A stretch of 64,000 nt of DNA from Clostridia bacterium (GTDB taxonomy: Bacteria > Bacillota > Clostridia > Oscillospirales > Acutalibacteraceae), in contig JAFRXY010000043.1 of the NCBI GenBank assembly GCA_017441385.1, positions 62,001 through 126,000 on the forward strand, read 5' to 3'. The position numbers were made by a program, and so were the translations under genes. Below are positions 44,362 through 52,571 of this stretch, in pieces (the stretch's first letter is position 1; each line of letters starts with the position of its first letter). The notes beneath the pieces were generated by a model. It was not told where the DNA came from. It saw nothing but the letters and a program-made list of their open reading frames with translations, and did no database searches.

Positions 44362-45654
44362 TTACTCCGCGTCGTCTGCCTTGACGGGTACGTAGGTCGC
44401 GTTGTCGCGCACCACATCTACAGCTTTTTCCACCGAAACGTCCTTCTTGAGTCCCGCGACGGGAACGATCTCTCTCACTCTGTCAAGCTCCACGCCGTAA
44501 TTCTTGGCGAGATCGTCGTAAGCCTTGTCAATATCCTCGTCGCTGACTTCAATATTTTCCAGCTCGGCGATCTTTTCCAGCGCAAGACGCAGCTTGACCT
44601 GATGAATTGCCTTGTCTCTGAACTGGCCTCTGAGCGCCTCCATGTCCATACCGGTGTAATTCATGTAGGTTTCGAGATTCATCCCCTGCATCTGGAGATT
44701 GTAAGAGAAGTCGTTGATGTTCTCGGTAACCTTGTTGTCATACATGACCTCGGGGATGTCGGCTTCGACCAGATCAATGAGCTGATCAATGAGTTTGTTG
44801 TCCGCGTCGTCCTTGGCCTTGTCCTCCGCCTTCTTGAGTAGCTCCTTGCGGAGATCCTCCTTGTACTCGTCAAGGGTGTCGAATTCGCTGACGTCCTTGG
44901 CGAATTCGTCGTTCAGTTCGGGGAGTTCGGTCATCTTGATCTCGTGAATCTTTACCTTAAATACAGCGGGTTTGCCGGCCAGTTCCTCGGCGTGGTACTC
45001 CTCGGGGAAGGTTACGTTCACGTCGAATTCCTCGCCGATCTCATGACCGACCATTCCCTCCTCAAAGCCGGGGATGAACTGGCCCGAGCCGAGCTTCAGG
45101 GCGTACTTCTCCGCCTTGCCGCCTTCAAAGGGAACGCCGTCGCAGAAGCCCTCGTAGTCAAACACAACGCTGTCGCCCATCTCGGCCGGTCTGTCGTCGA
45201 CATTGATGCTTCTGGAATTGCGCTGCTGAATGTGACCCAGCTCATGCTCCACATCCTCGTCGGTGACAACGGCTTCCGCCTTCTCTACGGTCAGACCCTT
45301 GTAGCCTTCGATTCTGACTTCCGGCTTCACCACGAACTTTGCCTTGAAGACCACGTCTCCCTCGAGAGAAACAACTTCGGCGCTGTTGGCGTCAATGACT
45401 TCCTCGCCGAATTCCTCTATCGCCTCATCGACAGCATTCTGGTAGACGGTTTCCACAGCGTCCTGTGTGAAAACAGGGCCGTACATCTTTTCAATGACGG
45501 TCATGGGAGCTTTTCCCTTGCGGAAGCCGGGAACGTTGTACTTGCGGCCTTCCTTGATGTAAACGCGCTTCTTCTCCGCCTTGAGCAGCTCCTCGCTGGC
45601 GGTGAACTCGACCTCATAGGTATTGTTGTCGATTTTTGTCTTGTTGGTAATCAT
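44362..45654 (-). CDS. tig: Trigger factor (ribosome-associated peptidyl-prolyl isomerase)
   Basis: 430 residues. Nascent-chain chaperone that docks on the ribosome by the loop GRKYNVPGFRKGKAP (the family FRxGKxP signature at about 45-52). The N-terminal ribosome-binding domain is followed by a peptidyl-prolyl isomerase domain (DRPAEMGDSVVFDYEGFCDGVPFEGGKAEKY, the FKBP-like part) and the C-terminal helical arms. Six codons upstream of ATG 45654 another start is possible, but GGAGG precedes 45654 at the right distance. It is the first gene of the tig-clpP-clpX-lon-engB series and has its own promoter. Confidence 0.96.
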   Translation of the reverse strand: MITNKTKIDNNTYEVEFTASEELLKAEKKRVYIKEGRKYNVPGFRKGKAPMTVIEKMYGPVFTQDAVETVYQNAVDEAIEEFGEEVIDANSAEVVSLEGDVVFKAKFVVKPEVRIEGYKGLTVEKAEAVVTDEDVEHELGHIQQRNSRSINVDDRPAEMGDSVVFDYEGFCDGVPFEGGKAEKYALKLGSGQFIPGFEEGMVGHEIGEEFDVNVTFPEEYHAEELAGKPAVFKVKIHEIKMTELPELNDEFAKDVSEFDTLDEYKEDLRKELLKKAEDKAKDDADNKLIDQLIDLVEADIPEVMYDNKVTENINDFSYNLQMQGMNLETYMNYTGMDMEALRGQFRDKAIHQVKLRLALEKIAELENIEVSDEDIDKAYDDLAKNYGVELDRVREIVPVAGLKKDVSVEKAVDVVRDNATYVPVKADDAE

Positions 45655-45766
45655 TACAGTTTCCTCCGTCAAAATAATGATGCTATGATGCAGGAATCAG
45701 GCGAAATCGCCGCATAAAGAATTCCTGACATATTTTTCATTTTGATAATTATATAGTCATTAAAAG

Positions 45767-45795
45767 ATTATAGCAAAAGAATTCGGTTTTTGCAA
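45767..45795 (-). promoter_or_regulatory. Promoter of tig
   Basis: On the minus strand TTGCAA (45795-45790), 17-bp spacer, perfect TATAAT (45772-45767), about 110 bp before the start. No CtsR-like repeat was noticed. Confidence 0.65.
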
Positions 45796-45828
45796 GAGCT
45801 TTTTAGCAAAAATCGGGGTGAAAATATG

Positions 45829-46545
45829 TTAAGTATTTGTTACGATTTCATCCGAACGATCCGGAAGAATGAATTGCGGTACAAATCCGACATGATCAGC
45901 CGAGATCAGCCGCATCCGGATGCCCTCGCAGTCCCCTGTCACAGCTCTTCCCCGCGCCGCGCCGTGAAGATGTCCGTACCAACAGCTTGTGATGTTGTAT
46001 TTTCTCAGAACGTCCATGATTTCGGTACAGACGTAATCCGCGTAAACCGGCGGATAATGCAGGAACACCAGCGGTTCCAGCCCCATATCCAGCCCGGCTT
46101 TTATGGAAGCTTCCAGCCGCCCCACCTCACGAAGAAGCACATTCTGTTCACTTTGCGGACAGTCGTATGACCAGCCGCGGGTGCCGCAGACGGCGTACCG
46201 GCCATAAGGGAACGCATTATTGAAGAGAATGGCCATGTCGTCAAATCCGCACCGGGCGAGCCAGTCGTCCATCTTCTTCTTGGTGCACCACCAGTAGTCG
46301 TGGTTGCCCTTCATCAGCAGCTTCTTCCCCGGCAGCTCATGCAGGAAGGTGAAGTCGGCAAGCGTGTCGGTGAGCTTCATCGCCCATGAAATATCCCCGG
46401 CAATCACAACCGTGTCGGTCGGCTTTACGATGGAAAGCCAGTGCTCCCGGAGCCGTTCCTCATAGCCTTCCCAGCCGTGGAATTTATCCATTTTTTTATT
46501 CTCACCGATCGAAAGATGCAGATCGGCAATCGCCCATAATGCCAC
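45829..46545 (-). CDS. Calcineurin-like metallophosphoesterase
   Basis: 238 residues. Metal-binding motifs in order: IADLHLS (D-x-H), IAGDISWAM (GD), MKGNHDYWW (GNHD), FLHYPPVY (H) and WYGHLHGAA (GH-x-H). This is a full dinuclear phosphoesterase of the type found in small Firmicute serine/threonine-like or unknown phosphatases. No signal peptide. GTG start with GGTAGGTGAT upstream. It lies upstream of tig on the same strand with 174 bases between. Substrate unknown. Confidence 0.87.
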   Translation of the reverse strand: MALWAIADLHLSIGENKKMDKFHGWEGYEERLREHWLSIVKPTDTVVIAGDISWAMKLTDTLADFTFLHELPGKKLLMKGNHDYWWCTKKKMDDWLARCGFDDMAILFNNAFPYGRYAVCGTRGWSYDCPQSEQNVLLREVGRLEASIKAGLDMGLEPLVFLHYPPVYADYVCTEIMDVLRKYNITSCWYGHLHGAARGRAVTGDCEGIRMRLISADHVGFVPQFILPDRSDEIVTNT

Positions 46546-46710
46546 AAAATCACCTACCGGAAGCGCTCGCCGTTCGGCTCACTAAATGAACAATGAATAA
46601 TGAAGGAAGGGCTAGCGCCCTTGAATAAATGAATTGCTACATGAAATAATAGTAATGCGGAGATGATTCCGCGTTGAGATAGAATCAATAATGAAACGGA
46701 GCGACGTGAC

Positions 46711-46917
46711 ATGTCTAAAAGCAACTTTACGCCCGGCAATAACACGGGCATTCGCTCAGGCGAAAACCACATCAAATGCGACGTCAAAAACTGCACCTAT
46801 CACACCGCCGGCGATTGCTGCAGTGCCAGTGCCATTCATGTGCAGTCCTGCACCAGCGCGGATCACTGCTGCAACTGTGACGAAACCGCTTGTGCCACCT
46901 TCATGGAGAAGCAGTAA
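46711..46917 (+). CDS. Small Cys-rich DUF1540 protein
   Basis: 68 residues with eleven cysteines, in pairs such as IKCDVKNCTYH, GDCCSAS, QSC and HCCNCDETAC. The pattern is that of the DUF1540 domain of sporulating Firmicutes, thought to bind metal, but without assigned function. GGAG precedes the ATG. It stands alone, with palindromic elements on its right side and a terminator at 47049-47097. The 165 bases to its left (46546-46710) contain only AT-rich DNA of low complexity. Confidence 0.78.
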   Translation: MSKSNFTPGNNTGIRSGENHIKCDVKNCTYHTAGDCCSASAIHVQSCTSADHCCNCDETACATFMEKQ

Positions 46918-46935
46918 AGCCAGCGCGTATTCCCC

Positions 46936-47028
46936 AGGGAAACGCTGATTAAAGGCGCAGCCGTCGATTCCGCGCCGCGAGAATCCGTCTTTGAGCGGTG
47001 CGAGAATCGACTTAATCAGCGTTTCCCT
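46936..47028. repeat. 93-bp inverted-repeat element
   Basis: AGGGAAACGCTGATTAA (46936-46952) is matched by its exact inverse TTAATCAGCGTTTCCCT (47012-47028). Inside, GTCGATTC and GAATCGAC form a further stem. It could be a small MITE-like or REP-like element; only one copy was seen here. Confidence 0.7.
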
Positions 47029-47048
47029 AGTTCTCGCTGAAAAACGTA

Positions 47049-47097
47049 CCAACGCAACCGGATTTTTTATTCAACAGGCGCGTTGGCGCGTTTTTTT
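47049..47097 (+). terminator. Terminator after the DUF1540 gene
   Basis: CCAACGC (47049-47055) pairs with GCGTTGG (47080-47086), followed by CGCG and seven T residues. Confidence 0.7.
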
Positions 47098-47137
47098 ATG
47101 GATGCAGCGCCGCAGGCGCTCCGAACCTTTTCACTGT

Positions 47138-48652
47138 TCACCATTCACTGTTCTCTTGGCGAACGCATGCGAGCGCATATACCGTTTCTTTCATTTCGGA
47201 ACCGTCGCAGACAAGGTCGAAACGGACGGTCTTGCCCTTGAGTCCGGCCAGCGGGGCGGGGATTTCCACACCCGAAACATCGCTCAGCGCGGCGAGCATG
47301 TCAAATTCGTCCTCTGTGAGCTTTTCCGGGGCAATTGCGCCCAGTACGGCGGGAGCGAATTTATAGGGGCTGGCGGTGGAGGCGATGATAGTGGGCACCT
47401 CCGCGCCGAATTCCTTTATATACTGCTCATAGACATTGAGCGCGACGGCGGTATGGGTGTCGGAGAGGTAATGCTGACTCTCAAACACATCCTTGATGGT
47501 TGCCTGTGTGGAAGCGTCGTCGCAGCAGCCCGCCCAGAACAGCTCCCTGATCTTTGCCTTGACGTCCTCATCCACTTCATAGCGGCCGGTCGCGGCAAGG
47601 CTGTCCATCCATCCCTTGACCCGGACGCTGTCGCAGCCGCTCAGATCATAGATCAGGCGTTCGAGGTTGCTGGAAATGAGGATGTCCATCGAGGGAGAAA
47701 TAGTGGTGTAGAACTGCCTGTTCCTGTCATACACGCCGGTTCTCAGGAAATCGGTCAGCACGTTATTGGCGTTGGAGGCACAGATCAGTTTACCGATGGG
47801 AAGTCCCATCTTCTTAGCGTAATAGGCGGCGAGAATGTTGCCGAAATTGCCGGTCGGAACCACGACGTTCACCTTGTCGCCCTTGTTTTTGATGACGCCC
47901 TTATTCATCAGATCGGCATAAGCGGAAATATAATAGACAATCTGGGGCGCAAGTCTGCCCCAGTTGATGGAATTGGCGGAAGAAAACGCCATGTTGTGCT
48001 TTGCCAGCTCGGCAGCGATTTCAGGGTCGGTGAATATCTTCTTGACACCGGTCTGCGCGTCGTCGAAATTGCCCTTGATGGCGCAGACGCCGACATTCCC
48101 GCCTTCCTGCGTCACCATCTGGCGCTTCTGGATGGCGCTCACGCCCTCCACGGGGTAGAAGACGATAATCCGGGTGCCGGGTACGTCCTTGAAGCCTTCC
48201 AGCGCCGCCTTGCCGGTGTCGCCGGAGGTCGCTACGAGAATGACGATTTCCTTGCCGTCGCAGGTCTTTTTGACCGAACGGGTCAGAAGATGGGGCAGCA
48301 GCTGCAGCGCCATGTCCTTGAAGGCGCAGGTGGGGCCGTGCCACAGTTCCAGCACAAAGCGGTTCTCGGCAATGTCCACAACGGGAGCCACATCCTCCCC
48401 GCCGAATTTGCCGGTATAGGCGCCGTCCACGCATTCGCCCAGTTCCTCCTCTGTGAAATCGGTGAGGTATTTGCCGAGTACGCTGACCGCACGGTCGCGA
48501 TAATCCGCCTTGGCCGCTGCGAGAAGCTCGTCGTATGTAAAAGCGGGAACCGTCTCGGGGACATACAATCCTCCGTCGGGCGAAATACCGGTCGCGATGG
48601 CATAAGCCGCCGAAACCTTAACGGAATTGTCTCTGGTACTGGTGTAATTCAT
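47138..48652 (-). CDS. thrC: Threonine synthase
   Basis: 504 residues. PLP enzyme turning O-phosphohomoserine into threonine. PLP Lys in FKDMALQLLP, the substrate/PLP loop VATSGDTGKAALEG, GNFGN (VVPTGNFGNILAAYYAKKMGLP) and the N-terminal STRDNSVKVSAAYAIATGISPDGGLYVPE are all characteristic of the longer bacterial type. There is no attenuator or T-box visible in the 159-base gap upstream, and no hom or thrB nearby. ATG 48652 with GAGGTAAT upstream. It closes the same-strand series from the C39-like gene, but the gap suggests an own promoter. Confidence 0.95.
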   Translation of the reverse strand: MNYTSTRDNSVKVSAAYAIATGISPDGGLYVPETVPAFTYDELLAAAKADYRDRAVSVLGKYLTDFTEEELGECVDGAYTGKFGGEDVAPVVDIAENRFVLELWHGPTCAFKDMALQLLPHLLTRSVKKTCDGKEIVILVATSGDTGKAALEGFKDVPGTRIIVFYPVEGVSAIQKRQMVTQEGGNVGVCAIKGNFDDAQTGVKKIFTDPEIAAELAKHNMAFSSANSINWGRLAPQIVYYISAYADLMNKGVIKNKGDKVNVVVPTGNFGNILAAYYAKKMGLPIGKLICASNANNVLTDFLRTGVYDRNRQFYTTISPSMDILISSNLERLIYDLSGCDSVRVKGWMDSLAATGRYEVDEDVKAKIRELFWAGCCDDASTQATIKDVFESQHYLSDTHTAVALNVYEQYIKEFGAEVPTIIASTASPYKFAPAVLGAIAPEKLTEDEFDMLAALSDVSGVEIPAPLAGLKGKTVRFDLVCDGSEMKETVYALACVRQENSEW

Positions 48653-48811
48653 AGCGATTACCTCGATTCAATCAACTTCTGCCGCCCTATATATAAGGTT
48701 TTATACTGTTTAGCAGATCGTTAAAATTCTAACAGAAAATGGGGTCGATGTCAACGGCATACCATACAATTTATCACATGGTACAAAAATTTCGTGTTTG
48801 CGCCTGAATTT

Positions 48812-50806
48812 TTAAAGCGGCTCACAGTCCACGGCGGCTTCCTCGCAGTATTCCCAGACGGTACTGTCCTCGTAGCAGCGGACGAGATCGACGTCGTCCA
48901 GCGCGCCCTCCCCTATTTCCGCGTCGGGAGAAAGAATGGTGACACATTCCATATTGTAGCATTTATCAAAGGCGTGCTCGCCGATTTCCTCCACCCCCGC
49001 CGGAACGGTGACGGTCGTGAGACTTTCGCAGGAATCAAAGGCATGCTCGCCGATGGCGCTCAGGCTTTCGGGAAGGGTAACGGCTTTCAGTCCGTCTGCC
49101 ATATAAAAGGCGTAAGCCTCCACCTCCGAAACGCCTTCGGGGATTTCAATATGCTCCAAAGCGCTGCATCCGGTGAATGATTCCGCGCCGGTGCCGCTCA
49201 TATAAGGAGAAAGTCTGACCGACGCGAGACTGGCGCACCATTCAAACACGCCGTCGCCGAATTGCGTCACGCTGTCCGGAATCACCATGGATATCAGAGA
49301 TTCACACTGGTAAAAAGCCATATCCCCAATGGACACAATGCTGTCGGGAATGGTCACAGAAGTCAGGTTGGTGCATCCGTCAAAGGCATATGCTCCTATC
49401 GCCGTCACGCCGTCGGGAATGACGAATTCCGTAAACGAATCGCAGTCCTCAAAAGCTCCCTTGGGTATCTCCCTGACCCCCGCGGGAAGGCGGAGAGATT
49501 TCAGTGAAGTGCACTTGCCGAAGGATCTTTCGCCGATGGATGTCAGACTGTCCGGCAGGGATATGGATTCCAGATCATCGCAGTTGTGAAAGGCGCCGTC
49601 GCCTATCAATTCCAACCCTTCCGGAAGGGTGACTTCTCTCAGCGCACTGTAGCGGAATGCGTTCGCGCCGATTTCCGCCACCGGAAAGCCGAAATACGCC
49701 CGCCGGACGTTCAGCGCCGTTTGTTCCTTTTCTCCCCTGTATTTTGTCAGAATGAGCTTGCGGCCGCCGTCCGTGAAATCATAGAGGAAGTCCCTGATCT
49801 CAAAGCCGCGGCGGGAAACCTTGCCGTCCTTCATGGCGGCGTAGCACTTGCGCCTTTCCAGTTCCGATTCCAGCTTGGAAAGAAAATCATTGGCGGTCAG
49901 CTCCCGCATATCCAAGCCCTGTATCAGAGAAAATTCCTTCTCGATGGATGCGGGCAGCGTGTATTGACCGTTTTCGTCGTCGTCCGCCCGGATATAAAGC
50001 GCAACCAACGGCTTTCCGGCCTTTTTCGCCGCGACGAAATCCTTTTCCAGATCGCCCGATTCGACATATTTTTTTGTCACAAAGGGCACATATGCCTTGC
50101 ATCCTTTGGCGGAAATCATCTTCCCGCGCCCTGCGTCGCTCATGTTTTCGCAGGAGCGGACGTTATACCCCGCAAAGAACAGCTCCTTGGCGTAAGGATT
50201 GCAGGTTTTGAGATCGTCCGGGTGAAAGGCAAGGCAGGCATAGGGTTCCTCAACGCTGTATACGATATTGCCGCTCTCCCCCGCCGGGTCGGTTTCATAG
50301 CTGTCGAACCAGTACTGCGGCACCTCGCGTTCAATGGGAACCGCCCTGCGCCTGCCGAAGTTTTTCAGCCCGATTTCACTGAGTTTTGTCATTATATCAT
50401 CCAATGAGAAAAATTCCGAGCCGCGAATCAGGCTTTGCGCTTTTGCGGGAATCGTTACATTATTTTCAATAAACAGTGCAAGAAACGGCACGCTGCTCCT
50501 GATTTCCTCCGCGATTTTCAGCTCCACGTCCAGCACATACGGACGGGAAAGCGACAGCGAGCTTGCAAAGAGCAGGAATGCCGCGCTCTGCCGGATATGA
50601 CTTTCGATGACCTCGTCATACTTCTCGCCGATGGTGATGCCCTCGTCGTACCATACGTTGTAACCCGATTCATAGAGCTTTCTGAGCAGCGGAAAGACCT
50701 TTTCCTTGTCGTCGTGACCGTAGCTGGCAAAGATATACGGCTTTTCGTCATTGGACTCAAAGGGCAGTTTGATTCTTCTGGTGTTCTTTTCGTTTTTTCC
50801 AAACAC
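48812..50806 (-). CDS. TIR domain protein with second TIR-like region and BspA-type leucine-rich repeats
   Basis: 664 residues. TIR domain at about 20-125: YIFASYGHDDKEKV, SGYNVWYDEGITIGEKYDEVI, QSAAFLLFASSLSLS and the Glu95 position (YVLDVEL) expected to be catalytic in NAD-cleaving TIRs. A second, degenerate TIR-like segment lies at about 185-300 (AKELFFAGYNVRSCENM, CKAYVPFVTKKYVES, GKPLVALYI). From about 365 to 640 there are about ten BspA/LRR_5 repeats of 23 residues (type L-x-S-V-T-I-P-D-S-V-x-x-I-G-x-x-A-F-x-x-C). No signal peptide or membrane helix, so it is probably cytoplasmic. A TTG at 50821 exists, but GTG 50806 has GGAGG at eight bases. A role in defence or host interaction is inference. 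Confidence 0.85.
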   Translation of the reverse strand: MFGKNEKNTRRIKLPFESNDEKPYIFASYGHDDKEKVFPLLRKLYESGYNVWYDEGITIGEKYDEVIESHIRQSAAFLLFASSLSLSRPYVLDVELKIAEEIRSSVPFLALFIENNVTIPAKAQSLIRGSEFFSLDDIMTKLSEIGLKNFGRRRAVPIEREVPQYWFDSYETDPAGESGNIVYSVEEPYACLAFHPDDLKTCNPYAKELFFAGYNVRSCENMSDAGRGKMISAKGCKAYVPFVTKKYVESGDLEKDFVAAKKAGKPLVALYIRADDDENGQYTLPASIEKEFSLIQGLDMRELTANDFLSKLESELERRKCYAAMKDGKVSRRGFEIRDFLYDFTDGGRKLILTKYRGEKEQTALNVRRAYFGFPVAEIGANAFRYSALREVTLPEGLELIGDGAFHNCDDLESISLPDSLTSIGERSFGKCTSLKSLRLPAGVREIPKGAFEDCDSFTEFVIPDGVTAIGAYAFDGCTNLTSVTIPDSIVSIGDMAFYQCESLISMVIPDSVTQFGDGVFEWCASLASVRLSPYMSGTGAESFTGCSALEHIEIPEGVSEVEAYAFYMADGLKAVTLPESLSAIGEHAFDSCESLTTVTVPAGVEEIGEHAFDKCYNMECVTILSPDAEIGEGALDDVDLVRCYEDSTVWEYCEEAAVDCEPL

Positions 50807-50891
50807 GGCGGTTACCTCCAAGCATTATTCCTCAATAGTATATCAGATTTCCTGAATGAATGCAATGCTAAACCACGGAAAACCAAGGAAT

Positions 50892-52493
50892 TCATTTCTG
50901 TATAAAATAACTCATGCGTTCGGCAATTTCCTTAAATACCGGTCCGGCGGAGCTTCCGCCTGACGTGCCGTTTTCGGCAAGCACCACACATGCGTACCGG
51001 GGAGATTCATAGGGAAAGAATCCCGCGTACCACGCCTGATTGATCCGTTTGCCGTTTTTGATAATTCCTGTTTCGGCGGTGCCGGTCTTTGCCGCCGAAG
51101 TGATTCTGTCAGAAGCCCCTGCCTTGGCTGTGCCGCTGACAACGGCTGTCCGCATACACGCCGCAATTGTCTTTGCCGTCGAGCTGCTCATTGCTCGGCG
51201 TTTTTCGGGGAGGAACGGCTGAGAAACGATATTCATATGCTCGTCTGTCAGACCTATTACCGCATACGGCTCGATATATTCTCCCCCTCTTGCGATCGCC
51301 GCCGTCATTCCCGCGACCTGAACGGGCGTTACGGTCATACCGCCCTGTCCGAAAGAGAGATTAGCAAGCTCCGCCGGATTTTTCAAAAGTTCTTTATCCG
51401 GAAGTCTGCCTTTGGACGAACTGTAATGAGAACCCAGTTTTGTCCCGTTTTCAAATCCCAAAGCGTGTGCCGTTTCAAGAATTTTCTCTCCGCCGGCTGC
51501 CGCCGAAGCATTGATAAAATAGGTGTTGCAGGAATGGGAAATGGCCTCTTCAAGATTAACGCTGCCGTGCGCTGTGTGGTTGATACAGCCCATTGTGTTG
51601 TGTCCAATTTGAACCGTGCCGGTGCAGAGATATTCTTCTTCCGGGTCAAGTCCGTTTTCCAGAGCCGCCGCCGCGACAACGGGCTTGAACACCGAACCGG
51701 CGTTGTACTCCGATATCGCACGGTTGATAAGCGGAGAATTTTCATCATTCAGCACGGAGGCGATATCGTTCCGGTTGTAGCCCGGAAGGCTCACCATTGC
51801 CAGTATCTCTCCCGACGCAATATCTGTAACCACAACCGCACCGCATGTAATGTGCTTTTTGGCGGCGGTTTCCGCAATATTCTGAATGTTGCTGTCAATG
51901 GTGAGCATGACGCCCCTGTCCGAACGGGAAGTTGTGTCGGTAATCTCTTTTGCCGCGCCCTCAAGGCTTTTGCCCGACGCATTGATCCGGCATGTCACCG
52001 ACAGTTCTCCTTCCGCGTCACTCAGCCATTGGTCGTACGCCCGTTCTATACCGTTCTGCCCCCCGTTTTTTGCGCGGAATCCCACAAGATGCTCCGCCGT
52101 TGAAGTGTCCGAATACCGCTTGGGCACGCGGAAGACGGTCACCCCTTCACATTCACAGCTGCCGTCATCGACATCGGTAACGAAGGGGTAGGAGCCTTTC
52201 AGCTCACTTTCTATGGATTTATATTTTTCAGCAGGCAGTCGTCCCGCCAGCTCGGCGGATACACGGGAAGACGGAATGATCAGCGCCTTCAGCGAGGTTG
52301 CCCCGCCGGCAAGCGCAATGCCGTTCCGGTCATAGATTTTGCCCTGCGTTCTGGCAAGTACCAGCCTGTAGGTGCTGTGATTCCGCGCGGCGGAGATATA
52401 TTCCCCGTGGCTGTCGATCATTGCGATTCTGCCTATCAATGCGGCACACAGAACCAGAATCAGGCAGAAAAGCCCCGCTGTTCTTTTTTCCAT
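50892..52493 (-). CDS. Class B penicillin-binding protein (FtsI/SpoVD-type transpeptidase)
   Basis: 533 residues. One N-terminal membrane anchor (about 6-26), a dimerisation domain with RTQGKIYDRNG, and a transpeptidase domain with the SxxK box AGSVFKP, the SxN box SHSCN and the KTG box AAKTGTAETG. The order matches class B PBPs that crosslink peptidoglycan; there is no PASTA domain, and the size is nearer sporulation or elongation PBPs than FtsI. ATG 52493 is chosen over TTG 52499 since GAAGGG precedes it, although this ribosome site is buried in a hairpin (52502-52542). Upstream lies the C39-like gene, downstream the TIR-LRR gene. Whether vegetative or sporulation-specific is not decidable here. 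Confidence 0.92.
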   Translation of the reverse strand: MEKRTAGLFCLILVLCAALIGRIAMIDSHGEYISAARNHSTYRLVLARTQGKIYDRNGIALAGGATSLKALIIPSSRVSAELAGRLPAEKYKSIESELKGSYPFVTDVDDGSCECEGVTVFRVPKRYSDTSTAEHLVGFRAKNGGQNGIERAYDQWLSDAEGELSVTCRINASGKSLEGAAKEITDTTSRSDRGVMLTIDSNIQNIAETAAKKHITCGAVVVTDIASGEILAMVSLPGYNRNDIASVLNDENSPLINRAISEYNAGSVFKPVVAAAALENGLDPEEEYLCTGTVQIGHNTMGCINHTAHGSVNLEEAISHSCNTYFINASAAAGGEKILETAHALGFENGTKLGSHYSSSKGRLPDKELLKNPAELANLSFGQGGMTVTPVQVAGMTAAIARGGEYIEPYAVIGLTDEHMNIVSQPFLPEKRRAMSSSTAKTIAACMRTAVVSGTAKAGASDRITSAAKTGTAETGIIKNGKRINQAWYAGFFPYESPRYACVVLAENGTSGGSSAGPVFKEIAERMSYFIQK

Positions 52494-52501
52494 AAACAAT
52501 C

Positions 52502-52542
52502 ATACCCTTCAAACATTGTCGTAGCTATTGTTTGAAGGGTAT
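52502..52542 (-). promoter_or_regulatory. Stem-loop that covers the ribosome site of the PBP gene
   Basis: ATACCCTTCAAACA (52502-52515) and TGTTTGAAGGGTAT (52529-52542) pair perfectly over 14 bp. On the minus-strand messenger the GAAGGG ribosome site of the PBP gene lies in the 3' arm, nine bases before the ATG. No T-run follows, so an on/off translational switch is more likely than a terminator. Confidence 0.6.
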
Positions 52543-52571
52543 GTATTTTTATTCGTAAAATTCTGAAAGCT

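Noticed and set aside
46991-48724. 577-codon plus-strand frame across thrC.
   Set aside because: Reverse of threonine synthase, crossing an inverted repeat and a terminator; no ribosome site.
48653-48811. T-box or attenuator before thrC.
   Set aside because: No T-box motif (specifier stem, TGGN) or terminator/antiterminator pair was found in the gap.
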